This document shows, one piece after another, positions 14,799 to 23,679 of a stretch of DNA of 23,792 nt. Position 1 is the first letter of the stretch. The number at the start of each line of letters is the position of its first letter. Source of the stretch: an uncultured Bacteroidales bacterium (lineage in GTDB: Bacteria > Bacteroidota > Bacteroidia > Bacteroidales > UBA932); contig CAMNAD010000003.1 in assembly GCA_946530505.1 (NCBI GenBank), forward strand, positions 1 through 23,792, in the 5' to 3' direction. The notes below the pieces were generated by a model, which was not told the origin of the DNA, did no database searches, and saw only the letters and a list, made by a program, of their open reading frames with translations. A program made the translations under genes and the position numbers.

Positions 14799-17700
14799 AT
14801 GAAAAGTTTAGCAACAAAACTCCTTGCTGTACTTCTCTTTCTTGGAACAAGTTTGTCTCTGTCGGCACAGACCACCAAAATCAGTGGTATCGTGACCGAC
14901 GAGAACGGTGAACCCCTGATGGGTGCAGGTGTCTTCGTACAGGGCACCACCACAGGCACCGTCACCGGTCTCGACGGAGACTATGAACTTGTTGTTCCTT
15001 CAGATGCCAAGAATCTCGTGTTCTCTTTCATCGGACTCGCAGATCAGACAGTGGCTATCGCTGGACGCACAACGATTGACGTACAGTTGACACCCGATGC
15101 AAATTTCCTCGATGAGGTTGTGGTCGTCGGTTATGCTACCGTTACCCGCCGCGACGTGGTGGGTTCCATTTCGTCCGTAAATTCGGAGTCTTTGAATCAG
15201 GTGCCTGTTGCTTCCGTCACGGAGGCAATGGCCGGTAAGATGGCCGGTGTGCAGGTCACCACTACTGAAGGCAATCCCGATGCAGACGTGAAGATCCGCG
15301 TCCGTGGCGCCGGTTCCATCACACAGGACAGCGCTCCTCTGTACATCGTGGACGGCTTCCCCATGGAAAGCATCTCCGATATCCCGGCTTCCGACATCCA
15401 GAGCATCGATGTGCTGAAGGATGCATTCTCCACCGCAATCTACGGTAGCCGCGGTGCGAACGGTGTTATCATCGTGACCACCAAGAGCGGTAAGGAAGGC
15501 AAGATTACCGTAAACTTCAATGCCTACGCAGGTGTGAAGAACATGGCCAACAAGGGAGCCTTCGTGCCGCAGAATGCATACGACTTCGTCCGCACCCAGT
15601 ATGAATATGCTCTGTTCCGCGACAATGTTTCCAGTTTCTACGGATCCCGCTACGGAGTGTTCGGGGATATGGACCTCTACAAGGGCATGGCCACCAATGA
15701 CTGGGTCGATCAGGTATTCGGCCGTACCGGTCACAACCTCTCGCACAACCTCAGCGTTTCCGGCGGCACCGACAAGATCAAGTGGACTGTCGGTTACGCC
15801 CATTTCGATGAAACCGCGATCATGGTGGGTTCCGATTACAGCCGTAACAACCTCAACTTCAAGAGCAACATAAAGACTTCCAAGACTACGAGCATCGACC
15901 TGAATGTCCGTTATTCGAATGTAAAGGTGTCCGGATCGGGAGCGAACGCCATCAACGACAAGGGCTCCTCAAGCCAGAGCCGTCTCAAGAACTCCATCGT
16001 TTATTCTCCCATCCCTGCCGAATCCATCATGAGCGACACCGACATAGAGGAGGACTACAACAGTTCCGTGAATCCTCTGGTTGCTATCGCAGACAGTGAT
16101 TCCCGCCAGAACCGTACCCAGTGGACCGCCAACGGAGCATTCCAGTGGGATCTCGCCAAGAACCTACGCCTCCGTCTGGAGGGTGGTCTCGACGAGTACC
16201 GCCGCACCGACGACCGCTTCTACGGCCTTACTTCATATTATGTGCGCAACAACGCGGCCGCCGGCTACAATGTGAATCCTTCCACCGACTACAAGGATGT
16301 GACCCGCCGCAAGATCCGCAATACCAATACCCTGTCCTACGATTTCAAGGACCTCATTCCCGAGAACCAGAGCCTGAACGTGCTGGTTGGTACCGAGTAC
16401 ATCATCACCAAGTCCAACACCTTCAATGCCGTGATGGACGGTCTGCCCGACTTCTTCGATGCTGCAATGGCATGGAACTTCATGGCTTCCGGCGAGGCTC
16501 CCAAAACCATCGGAAACACTTTTGCGAACGACGACAAGATCCTCTCTTTCTTCGGACGCGTAAGCTACTCCTTCGAAGACAAGTACCAGATCTCCGCTAC
16601 CATGCGTGCTGACGGTTCTTCCAAGTTCACCGCCGGAAACAAGTGGGGTTACTTCCCTTCATTCGCCGCATCCTGGCGAATCTCCAGCGAGGACTGGATG
16701 GAGAATACCCGCACCTGGCTGGACAACCTCAAGCTCCGCTACAGTTTCGGTACCGCAGGTAACAACAACATCCCTTCCGGAAAGACAGTCCAGGAATACG
16801 GTCCCCGTCAGGGAAATCAGGACTGGATCAGCCAGAGCAAGGTATGGTGGGGTGCAGGTTCCGACATGGCCAATCCCGAGTTGAAGTGGGAAACCACCTA
16901 TTCTCATAACCTGGGTCTCGACTGGAGCTTCTATCGCAGCCGTTTCTACGGAAGCATCGAGCTCTATCAGTCCAACACCAAGGACCTCCTCATCTACTTC
17001 CCCGTGAACGGATCCGGTTACAATAACCAGTACCGCAACCTCGGTTCCATCCGCAACCGCGGTGTCGAGGTGTCCGTCGGCGGAGCACTCGTTCAGAAGA
17101 AGGACTTCGGCATCAACTTCGACGGCAACATCTCCTTCAACAAGAATCAGGTGATGGACCTCGGTGGTCTGCCTGAGATTACTGCAAACGCCGGTATGTT
17201 CTCTTCCGAAATCGGTTATGACTTCAAGGTTACCGAAAATCGACCTCTCGGCGATGTATATGGTTTCACCAACGACGGCATGTATGGTATCAATGACTTT
17301 GATTTCGATGCCACAACCGGCACATGGACTCTCAAGGAAGGCATTCCGGATGCATCCGGAGTCACCGGCTATGCCGCACGTCCCGGCTCCATGAAACTCA
17401 AGGATGTGAGCGGACCCGACGGAAAGAAAGACGGTGTGATCGACAACAACGATATCTCCCTCCTCGGCAATGTGCAGCCTCTGTTTACCGGAGGTTTCAG
17501 CCTCTCTTCATACTGGAAGAACTGGGATTTCGCCGCTAACTTCACATATTCTTACGGAAACAAGGTCTACAATGCCAACCTGGTCGACTTCTCCACCATT
17601 CGCGGCGTTGCCGGACAGAACGTGATCGCAGCCATGTCGCCCGACAACCGTTGGACCAACGTCGACTGGGCAACAGGAGAATTCATCACCGATCTTTCCA

Positions 17701-18029
17701 CTCTCGCCAAGGTGAACCAGGGCAAGACAATGTGGGCTCCCTACAACACCAGGCGCATCTGCCAGTCTTATGCGCTCGAGGATGCATCCTTCCTCCGTCT
17801 TGCGACCATCACCCTCGGATACACCATTCCCGAGACTGTGACGCAGAAGATCAAGCTCAGTAAAGTCAGGGTTTACGTGACTGCCAACAACCTCTTCTGC
17901 CTCACTCCCTATTCCGGATACGACCCCGAGGTGGATACCCGCACGGCGACTCCTCTGACTCCTAACGTGGACTACTCCGCTTATCCGAAGAGCCACAGCT
18001 GGGTAGCAGGTGTAAACATCACTTTCTAA
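14799..18029 (+). CDS. SusC/RagA-type TonB-dependent oligosaccharide transporter
   Basis: A 1076-residue outer-membrane transporter that imports oligosaccharides, here presumably pectin fragments, using TonB energy. Signal peptide 1-23 (LSA-Q). Residues 27-98 are the carboxypeptidase-regulatory-like beta-sandwich (ISGIVTDENGEPLMGAGVFV...). A TonB-box-like DEVVVVGY lies at 105-112, followed by the plug domain (about 113-230) with the family signature APLYIVDGFP (179-188) and DVLKDAFSTAIYGSRGANGVIIVTTK (204-229). The rest is the 22-strand barrel, closing with SWVAGVNITF and a terminal Phe. Length is typical for SusC proteins. There is no N-terminal signalling domain, so it does not control an anti-sigma factor. 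It is first in its operon, and the SusD-like partner follows 17 nt after its stop. Substrate assignment comes from the neighbouring pectin enzymes only. Confidence 0.95.
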   Translation: MKSLATKLLAVLLFLGTSLSLSAQTTKISGIVTDENGEPLMGAGVFVQGTTTGTVTGLDGDYELVVPSDAKNLVFSFIGLADQTVAIAGRTTIDVQLTPDANFLDEVVVVGYATVTRRDVVGSISSVNSESLNQVPVASVTEAMAGKMAGVQVTTTEGNPDADVKIRVRGAGSITQDSAPLYIVDGFPMESISDIPASDIQSIDVLKDAFSTAIYGSRGANGVIIVTTKSGKEGKITVNFNAYAGVKNMANKGAFVPQNAYDFVRTQYEYALFRDNVSSFYGSRYGVFGDMDLYKGMATNDWVDQVFGRTGHNLSHNLSVSGGTDKIKWTVGYAHFDETAIMVGSDYSRNNLNFKSNIKTSKTTSIDLNVRYSNVKVSGSGANAINDKGSSSQSRLKNSIVYSPIPAESIMSDTDIEEDYNSSVNPLVAIADSDSRQNRTQWTANGAFQWDLAKNLRLRLEGGLDEYRRTDDRFYGLTSYYVRNNAAAGYNVNPSTDYKDVTRRKIRNTNTLSYDFKDLIPENQSLNVLVGTEYIITKSNTFNAVMDGLPDFFDAAMAWNFMASGEAPKTIGNTFANDDKILSFFGRVSYSFEDKYQISATMRADGSSKFTAGNKWGYFPSFAASWRISSEDWMENTRTWLDNLKLRYSFGTAGNNNIPSGKTVQEYGPRQGNQDWISQSKVWWGAGSDMANPELKWETTYSHNLGLDWSFYRSRFYGSIELYQSNTKDLLIYFPVNGSGYNNQYRNLGSIRNRGVEVSVGGALVQKKDFGINFDGNISFNKNQVMDLGGLPEITANAGMFSSEIGYDFKVTENRPLGDVYGFTNDGMYGINDFDFDATTGTWTLKEGIPDASGVTGYAARPGSMKLKDVSGPDGKKDGVIDNNDISLLGNVQPLFTGGFSLSSYWKNWDFAANFTYSYGNKVYNANLVDFSTIRGVAGQNVIAAMSPDNRWTNVDWATGEFITDLSTLAKVNQGKTMWAPYNTRRICQSYALEDASFLRLATITLGYTIPETVTQKIKLSKVRVYVTANNLFCLTPYSGYDPEVDTRTATPLTPNVDYSAYPKSHSWVAGVNITF

Positions 18030-18032
18030 TAT

Positions 18033-18038
18033 AGGAGG
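18033..18038 (+). promoter_or_regulatory. Strong Shine-Dalgarno site for the SusD-like gene
   Basis: AGGAGG lies 8 nt upstream of the ATG at 18047 but only 2 nt upstream of the ATG at 18041. Since a spacing of 5-9 nt is favoured, the site points to 18047 as the start. Such a full site is unusual in Bacteroidota and was not seen before the other genes here. Confidence 0.65.
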
Positions 18039-18046
18039 AAATGAAC

Positions 18047-20041
18047 ATGAAAAAATTTATCTACATACTTGCAGTCGCCTTAGTTGCAGCATCCTGCAAC
18101 CTTTTCGACAACGCAATCGAGTCTCCTTCCCAGTCCACCTATGCCGACGATGTGGTGTTCTCCAACTACACCCTTGCAGAATACAGCGTATATGGAATCG
18201 GAGAGATCTTCGGACACACCAACTCCTATCGTGGACGTCTGCATCCTTTCTATGGGACCAACACCGATATCGAGACCTACAGCTCCAACTCCGCCGGCAC
18301 CGACGATTCCGGACTGGACGCAGTTGACGACCGCGTCCGCATGAGCGAGTACAACTCCACGCCCAACGACACCCAGCTGAATACTACGACCAACGGCTAC
18401 AACGAGATCGTAACCGGTATCGAGCGCGCCAACCTCTGCATCCAGGGGCTCCGCGCATACGGCAACGTGGACAGCGACAAAGACATGGCATATCTGCTCG
18501 GCGAGGCTCTGACCTACCGTGCATTCTTCTATTTCGAGCTCGTCAAGATGTGGGGAGAAGTTCCTCTCCGCACCGAGCCCGTAAGCACTGCTACAATATA
18601 CCAGAAGAAGAGCGACCGCGACGATATCTACAAGGTGATTCTCGCCGACCTCGAAGAGGCTATTGATTATCTTTACTGGCCCGGTGAAGCTCCTCAGACC
18701 CAAAGGGCCGACCGTATCAACAAGGCATTCGCCATCGGTCTTTACGCCCGCGCAGCCCTTTCCGCTTCCGGTTGGGCATGGCGTCCGGACGAAGGCAAGG
18801 TGGGCACCGGCAACCTCGGATCCCTCCGTCTTACCACGGATCCCGAGTTGGCCGCATCGGTGCTTTATCCCAAGGCCCTCGCCTATATCGACAGGCTTTC
18901 ACTCAGCAAGACCGCTTCGCTTGAGGCATCCTACGAGACCCTCTGGCGCAAGTTCAACAACTCCGAGCATCTGACCGGCACACCCGAGGTTCTCTGGGTG
19001 GTTCCCTTCAGCGACAGCCGCGGACGTTGGAACTACACCCACGCCTATCCCCACTCCGCCGGCGGTCCTTTCATCACCAACAACTCCGCCCGTGGAGGCA
19101 ACACCCTGCCTACTGCGAACCTCTGGTTCAAGTACGACAAGAATGACTCCCGTCGCGACCTTACGGTGGTCAACATGCGCTGGAACGGCGAAACCCAGCA
19201 GTGGGAACTCCGCGGAGCCATCAACTACTGGTTCTGGGGCAAATACCGCTTCGAGTGGATGATCAACAATCCCTATAACGGCGGTAACGACGACGGCGTG
19301 AAGCCCATCGTCATGCGCTACTCCGACGTGCTCCTGATGGGCGCCGAGCTCGCCGCCTGCACAGGAGATATCGGGAAGGCACAGGGATACCTCGGCGAGG
19401 TCCGCGACCGTGCCATGGCCGGAAAGGCTGCCACCAAATATACTGCAGTATCTGCGCTTACCCTTGGTTCCGCATCCACCGACATGAACGGCATGATCGC
19501 CGACCACAACAATCCTTCCACCATCCTCGGAGCCATCTTCCAGGAGAGGGCCCTTGAGCTTGCAGGCGAGTTCGTCCGCAAGCAGGACCTCATCCGCTGG
19601 GGCCTCCTCAAGATCGCCCTCGACGAAGAGAAGGCCGACCTCGAGGATCTTGCCAAGATGCAGGGAGCTTATGCTGCCTACGCGCCTTATGCCACCGAGC
19701 GCACCAGCGATGATGCAACCCGCACGTTCAAGACCTATCCTCTGTACTGGCGTGAGAACCATGCTGCACAGAAGATCGAGTTCTTCGGCCTGGATGCCGA
19801 TCAGATCGGCAAGACCCCGGCCGACTACTCGACCACCGATCCTAACGGCTGGGTAGTCATGGAGCGCTACATCAGTTCCGAGGCTTTCCGCAACACCACT
19901 TCCGGAGCCTACACCTGGAACTACCTCTACCGCAATGCCCAGGACGACCCGTACCCCAGGTCTGTCTGGCCTATGTACAATCTGACCATGAGCACTATGC
20001 AGGGCGCTCTTGTGAACGACTATGGTTATGCTCAGTTCTAA
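18047..20041 (+). CDS. SusD/RagB-type surface glycan-binding lipoprotein
   Basis: The SusD-like partner of the upstream SusC protein forms the lid of the transporter and binds glycan on the cell surface. From the chosen ATG it is 664 residues; the ATG two codons upstream (18041) would give 666. The lipobox is VAAS-Cys17, followed by NLFDN. Typical features are the N-terminal helical repeat region with YNEIVTGIERANLCIQGL and LLGEALTYRAFFYFELVKMWGEVPLRTEP (helix with the RAFFYFELV core), and the C-terminal ILGAIFQERALELAGEFVRKQDLIRWG segment. It is on the long side for SusD proteins (commonly 500-600), with extra loop sequence in the last third. It lies 17 bp after SusC and 12 bp before the next lipoprotein gene, making one transcript. 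Ligand is inferred to be a pectic oligosaccharide from context. Confidence 0.94.
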   Translation: MKKFIYILAVALVAASCNLFDNAIESPSQSTYADDVVFSNYTLAEYSVYGIGEIFGHTNSYRGRLHPFYGTNTDIETYSSNSAGTDDSGLDAVDDRVRMSEYNSTPNDTQLNTTTNGYNEIVTGIERANLCIQGLRAYGNVDSDKDMAYLLGEALTYRAFFYFELVKMWGEVPLRTEPVSTATIYQKKSDRDDIYKVILADLEEAIDYLYWPGEAPQTQRADRINKAFAIGLYARAALSASGWAWRPDEGKVGTGNLGSLRLTTDPELAASVLYPKALAYIDRLSLSKTASLEASYETLWRKFNNSEHLTGTPEVLWVVPFSDSRGRWNYTHAYPHSAGGPFITNNSARGGNTLPTANLWFKYDKNDSRRDLTVVNMRWNGETQQWELRGAINYWFWGKYRFEWMINNPYNGGNDDGVKPIVMRYSDVLLMGAELAACTGDIGKAQGYLGEVRDRAMAGKAATKYTAVSALTLGSASTDMNGMIADHNNPSTILGAIFQERALELAGEFVRKQDLIRWGLLKIALDEEKADLEDLAKMQGAYAAYAPYATERTSDDATRTFKTYPLYWRENHAAQKIEFFGLDADQIGKTPADYSTTDPNGWVVMERYISSEAFRNTTSGAYTWNYLYRNAQDDPYPRSVWPMYNLTMSTMQGALVNDYGYAQF

Positions 20042-20053
20042 TAGATACGCGAT

Positions 20054-23000
20054 ATGAAAAATATACTCAAATCAATACTTTGCGTGATCGGCGCCTCGAT
20101 GCTCTTCGCATCCTGCGAGAAGAGTCCGGAAGTGCTCGACGAGATCGACTACTCCAGGGTCCTCACTCCTACCAAGTTCGAGGCCGAGGTAGTTCCCGCC
20201 ACAGGAACGGATGTCATCCTTACCTGGCAGAAGATCAAAAATGCCGAGAGTTATGAACTCGAAGTATACGAGCAGACCGACGACTCCAAAGAGGTGAGTA
20301 CCGAAAATACCGGAACTCTCGTCGACGTGTTCTCGGTTGCCGCAGACGAGATCCCCTACACGGTTTACGATCTCGCTGTCGACAAGTCTTTCTATGCCCG
20401 TGTGCGTGGCGTGAGTTCTACACTTAAAGCCTCCAACTGGGCTTATCTTGAGAATACATTCTCCACATCTGCAGTGCGCAGTTCCCTGAACCCCGTTGTG
20501 TCCGCCCGTACCCAGACCAGCATTTCCCTCAAATGGGATGCTGCCGAAGACAAGGCGGACCTCACCTCCGTCCTCGTTGAACCTGTGGTTCTCAAGGAAG
20601 GAGATGTGGCCGAGACCAGGGTTGATGTCGTACCCGATGAAATCTCTGCCGCCGCCAAGACTATCGAAGGTCTTGAAGCAGGTCGCGAGTACCGCTTCAC
20701 CCTTCTGTTCGGAAAGGCAGGCAAGCGTGGTTCCGTCACTGCGAACACCCGTCCCAACATCGACGGCACACCTACCGTCATCTCCTCTGCAGCCGCCCTT
20801 CTTGCAGCTATCGACAACCAGGCCGGAGATATTCTCCTCCAGCTCGAGTACAGCGATGCCGCTTATGACATCACTGCGGTTTATCCCGATGCAACCAAGA
20901 AATTCGCGACGATCGTAGGGGATGTCCGTATATACGGAAATGCTACCGAGGACGGCAAGAAGCCCGCGATCAGCGGACTTGTGTTCGACCTTGCAAGCGG
21001 TGCTACCAAACTTCATGTAGAGGATGTCGTCCTTGACGGAGCCGGCACCGGTGCCACCGTCGAGAACCTCTCCGCTGCAATGAGCGCTGTCGAGTTCGTG
21101 AACTGCGAGATCAGCGGATATGCAAAAGCCATCTACTCCGTGGGCAGCAGCGCTTCCACCGCCTCTGTCGCAGAGTATCTGGTGGACGGATGCTACGTGC
21201 ATGACATCAATGCCGACGGCACCCAGGGCGGCGACTTCATCGACGTCCGTGCCGGCGACAACGGCAATTTCACCGTCAAGAACTCCACCTTCTACGCATG
21301 CGCCCGTACCTTCTTCCGTATGTCCGACAATGCGAAGGTCAAGGATATCCTTGCTGAGAATTGTACTTTCAACTACGTCACCGCCACTCCTTCGAGTTCG
21401 AACAACGCAGGTATCTTTGCAGTCCGCGTGAAGACCGATGCCAATAGCGTCAAGTCGGTCAAGAACGTGTTCCTGAACGAGTACAATGAGAAGGAAGGTG
21501 ACGAGGCCTCCAAGGGCTGGGTCCGCCTCTGCCGCAACTCGACCGATTCCTACCGTGTCGATTGCTCCGGCAACGTGTACTACAATACAGGTGTCGCATG
21601 GTGGACATCCAACGCAGTGGCAAGCCCTGCGGATGCCAACGGAGAGAAGAGCCAGGAAGAAATTGCCATGACTGATGCAACCGTACTCACCTCCGATCCT
21701 TGCATCAATTCCGCTGCTGGCAAGCTGTATCTCAGCGGAACTGCCGGCGAGACCATCAAGAGCCTCAAGGCAGGTGATCCCCGCTGGTGGGATGCAGTTC
21801 AGCCCGTAATCATCCGCGAGACCGAACTCACCCTCGTGAAGGAAGCTTACACCTGGGATTTCACCGAGAAGACCATCTACGATACCGAGGAACTTACCGC
21901 CAACACCATCATCGGCAACGCCCGCATCTATGCAACATCCACAGTGCCTGCGAATGTCGTGATGAGCAAGGGTATAGTATTCTCCACCGGAGCTTCCGTC
22001 AGCCCCGAAGGAGTTCCTTCCTATTCGGCCGTAGAGATCCTTACCGAAGGTTACGGTTCCGTGAAGGTTACCGCCACCAGTGACGACGGTCTCGGTTCCA
22101 TGCAGGTTCTTGCAGGCGGCGACCGCTATCCCGTGCTTGCCGACGCCAAGGAGCACACGATCGTGCTCGGCGACCTTGCAGGAGAGAACAGCATCTATGT
22201 GATTGCAGACAAGGCAGTTACCCTGCAGGAAATCGAGTGGACGAAGGATCTTACTCCCGACAATACCGTCAAGACTCTCGCTACTCCTGCCGTCACCGTG
22301 GCTCCTTCCAAACTTGATGAAGGCACAGCCGAAGACGTAGTGATCAGCTGGGGCGAGGTTGAAAATGCCGCAGACTATGTCCTTACATTCAACGGCGCGG
22401 AGCAGACTCTCACGGAAACCAGCTACACCGTTGCAGCCGCCGATGTCGCAATTCTTGCGGTAGGCGAGTATCCTGTCACCGTAGTCGCCAGGCCTGTGGC
22501 CACTTCCACCAAATATGCGAAGTCCGAGGCAGGCGAGGGTAAACTTACGATCAACAAGCTTGTTTCCGGTGAGACCGAAGTCACCCTTACATGGGACTTT
22601 ACCGCCGAGTACAAGGCTGATTTCGATGTCAAGGACAACCAGACCTATAAATACGATAAGGGTGACGTTGCCGCCGTTGCAAGTGCGGGCGAGACCGAGG
22701 TTCTTTACTTCGCGCCTAACAACAAGAGCATCAAGTATGCAGGCAAGACGAGTTCTGCGAACGATGTCACCTACAAGCCCATCACCTACGGCGGAGGTGC
22801 AGCGTATGCATTCTTCCGTACCGACAAGGCCGGCGTCCTGAAGGTGACCGCCACCCAGGGCAAGACTGCTGCCGACGGCAGCAATTGCAAGCTCGGCATC
22901 AAGGTCGGCGGCGATGCATATGGCGAGAATGTCGATCTCGGGCCTTACGATACCTCCAAGGAACTTCTTGATGCGAAGGTGTTCGAGTGGACAATCGAGA

Positions 23001-23620
23001 ACACTACTGGAGCGGTTCAGGAGATCCAGATCGTGAAACCCAGCGGAGCGACTTCCCCTTGGATCTACAAGATCGAATTCACGTACAAGAATGTATCTGC
23101 CGCGCCGAAGCCTTTCGGATGGAACTTTACCGACGAGTACAAGGCTGACTTCGACGTCAAGGACAACCAGATCTACAAATACGAGGCAGGTGACGTTGCG
23201 GCCGTTGCAAGTGCAGGCGAGACAGAGGTTCTTTATTTCGCGCCTAACAACAAGAGCATCAAGTATGCAGGCAAGACGAGTTCTGCGAACGATGTCACCT
23301 ACAAGCCCATCACCTACGGCGGAGGTGCAGCGTATGCATTCTTCCGTACCGACAAGGCCGGCGTCCTGAAGGTGACCGCCACCCAGGGCAAGACTGCTGC
23401 CGACGGCAGCAATTGCAAGCTCGGCATCAAGGTCGGCGGCGATGCATATGGCGAGAATGTCGATCTCGGGCCTTACGATACCTCCAAGGAACTTCTTGAT
23501 GCGAAGGTGTTCGAGTGGACAATCGAGAACACTACTGGAGCGGTTCAGGAGATCCAGATCGTGAAACCCAGCGGAGCGACTTCCCCTTGGATCTACGAAA
23601 TAGTATTCGAACCCAAATAG
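20054..23620 (+). CDS. Multidomain surface lipoprotein (SusE/F position), FN3-like, DUF5123-like beta-helix and repeated C-terminal domains
   Basis: A 1188-residue lipoprotein (lipobox LFAS-Cys21) in the place usually taken by a surface glycan-binding protein. Domains by eye: FN3-like 35-137 and 145-235; a beta-helix region 240-575 containing VDGCYVHDINADGTQGGDFIDVRAGDNGNFTVKNSTFY-like wording (split at 377-414), which resembles DUF4957/DUF5123 proteins of pectin loci; a first WDF domain 599-732; another FN3-like domain 742-835; and two near-identical WDF domains, 846-1013 and 1022-1188. No catalytic set of a known lyase or hydrolase is visible in the helix, so binding is more likely than cleavage. 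The role as a pectin-binding tether is inferred from position and domain style. The C-terminal copies come from a 528-bp tandem duplication. It is the last gene of the SusC operon. Confidence 0.85.
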   Translation: MKNILKSILCVIGASMLFASCEKSPEVLDEIDYSRVLTPTKFEAEVVPATGTDVILTWQKIKNAESYELEVYEQTDDSKEVSTENTGTLVDVFSVAADEIPYTVYDLAVDKSFYARVRGVSSTLKASNWAYLENTFSTSAVRSSLNPVVSARTQTSISLKWDAAEDKADLTSVLVEPVVLKEGDVAETRVDVVPDEISAAAKTIEGLEAGREYRFTLLFGKAGKRGSVTANTRPNIDGTPTVISSAAALLAAIDNQAGDILLQLEYSDAAYDITAVYPDATKKFATIVGDVRIYGNATEDGKKPAISGLVFDLASGATKLHVEDVVLDGAGTGATVENLSAAMSAVEFVNCEISGYAKAIYSVGSSASTASVAEYLVDGCYVHDINADGTQGGDFIDVRAGDNGNFTVKNSTFYACARTFFRMSDNAKVKDILAENCTFNYVTATPSSSNNAGIFAVRVKTDANSVKSVKNVFLNEYNEKEGDEASKGWVRLCRNSTDSYRVDCSGNVYYNTGVAWWTSNAVASPADANGEKSQEEIAMTDATVLTSDPCINSAAGKLYLSGTAGETIKSLKAGDPRWWDAVQPVIIRETELTLVKEAYTWDFTEKTIYDTEELTANTIIGNARIYATSTVPANVVMSKGIVFSTGASVSPEGVPSYSAVEILTEGYGSVKVTATSDDGLGSMQVLAGGDRYPVLADAKEHTIVLGDLAGENSIYVIADKAVTLQEIEWTKDLTPDNTVKTLATPAVTVAPSKLDEGTAEDVVISWGEVENAADYVLTFNGAEQTLTETSYTVAAADVAILAVGEYPVTVVARPVATSTKYAKSEAGEGKLTINKLVSGETEVTLTWDFTAEYKADFDVKDNQTYKYDKGDVAAVASAGETEVLYFAPNNKSIKYAGKTSSANDVTYKPITYGGGAAYAFFRTDKAGVLKVTATQGKTAADGSNCKLGIKVGGDAYGENVDLGPYDTSKELLDAKVFEWTIENTTGAVQEIQIVKPSGATSPWIYKIEFTYKNVSAAPKPFGWNFTDEYKADFDVKDNQIYKYEAGDVAAVASAGETEVLYFAPNNKSIKYAGKTSSANDVTYKPITYGGGAAYAFFRTDKAGVLKVTATQGKTAADGSNCKLGIKVGGDAYGENVDLGPYDTSKELLDAKVFEWTIENTTGAVQEIQIVKPSGATSPWIYEIVFEPK
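22592..23068 (+). repeat. Tandem duplication unit 1 (period 528 bp)
   Basis: First copy of the C-terminal WDF domain, beginning at the codon for Trp847. From 22709 to 23068 the DNA is identical at every position to 23237-23596, including third codon positions; the preceding about 117 bp differ at scattered sites, and the two copies are joined by a short linker (23069-23119). Confidence 0.92.
23120..23596 (+). repeat. Tandem duplication unit 2 (period 528 bp)
   Basis: Second copy of the WDF domain, beginning at the codon for Trp1023, exactly 176 codons after the first. The identical part is 23237-23596 (360 bp); the last eight codons and the first 39 differ slightly. See unit 1. Confidence 0.92.
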
Positions 23621-23629
23621 TTCTTTTTG

Positions 23630-23657
23630 AGGAGCCGGGCCTGACCGCCCGGTTCCT
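23630..23657 (+). terminator. Stem-loop between the surface lipoprotein gene and uxaC
   Basis: AGGAGCCGGGC (23630-23640) pairs with GCCCGGTTCCT (23647-23657) over 11 bp with one G-T wobble and a CTGACC loop. A T-run (TTCTTTTT) precedes it and only weak T's follow (TCCCAAATCACATTTT). It may be a weak terminator or a processing/stability hairpin that sets uxaC expression below that of the SusC operon. Confidence 0.5.
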
Positions 23658-23679
23658 TCCCAAATCACATTTTAACATT

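Noticed and set aside
22592..23620. The tandem repeats as a CRISPR array or mobile element
   Set aside because: Two long units within one reading frame, without short spaced repeats, terminal inverted repeats or a transposase; this is an intragenic domain duplication.
20072..23668. A 1198-codon open frame on the minus strand opposite the surface lipoprotein gene
   Set aside because: It mirrors the plus-strand gene codon by codon, has no signal peptide, domain or sensible start context, and its repeats simply reflect the duplicated DNA. It results from GC-rich codon bias.
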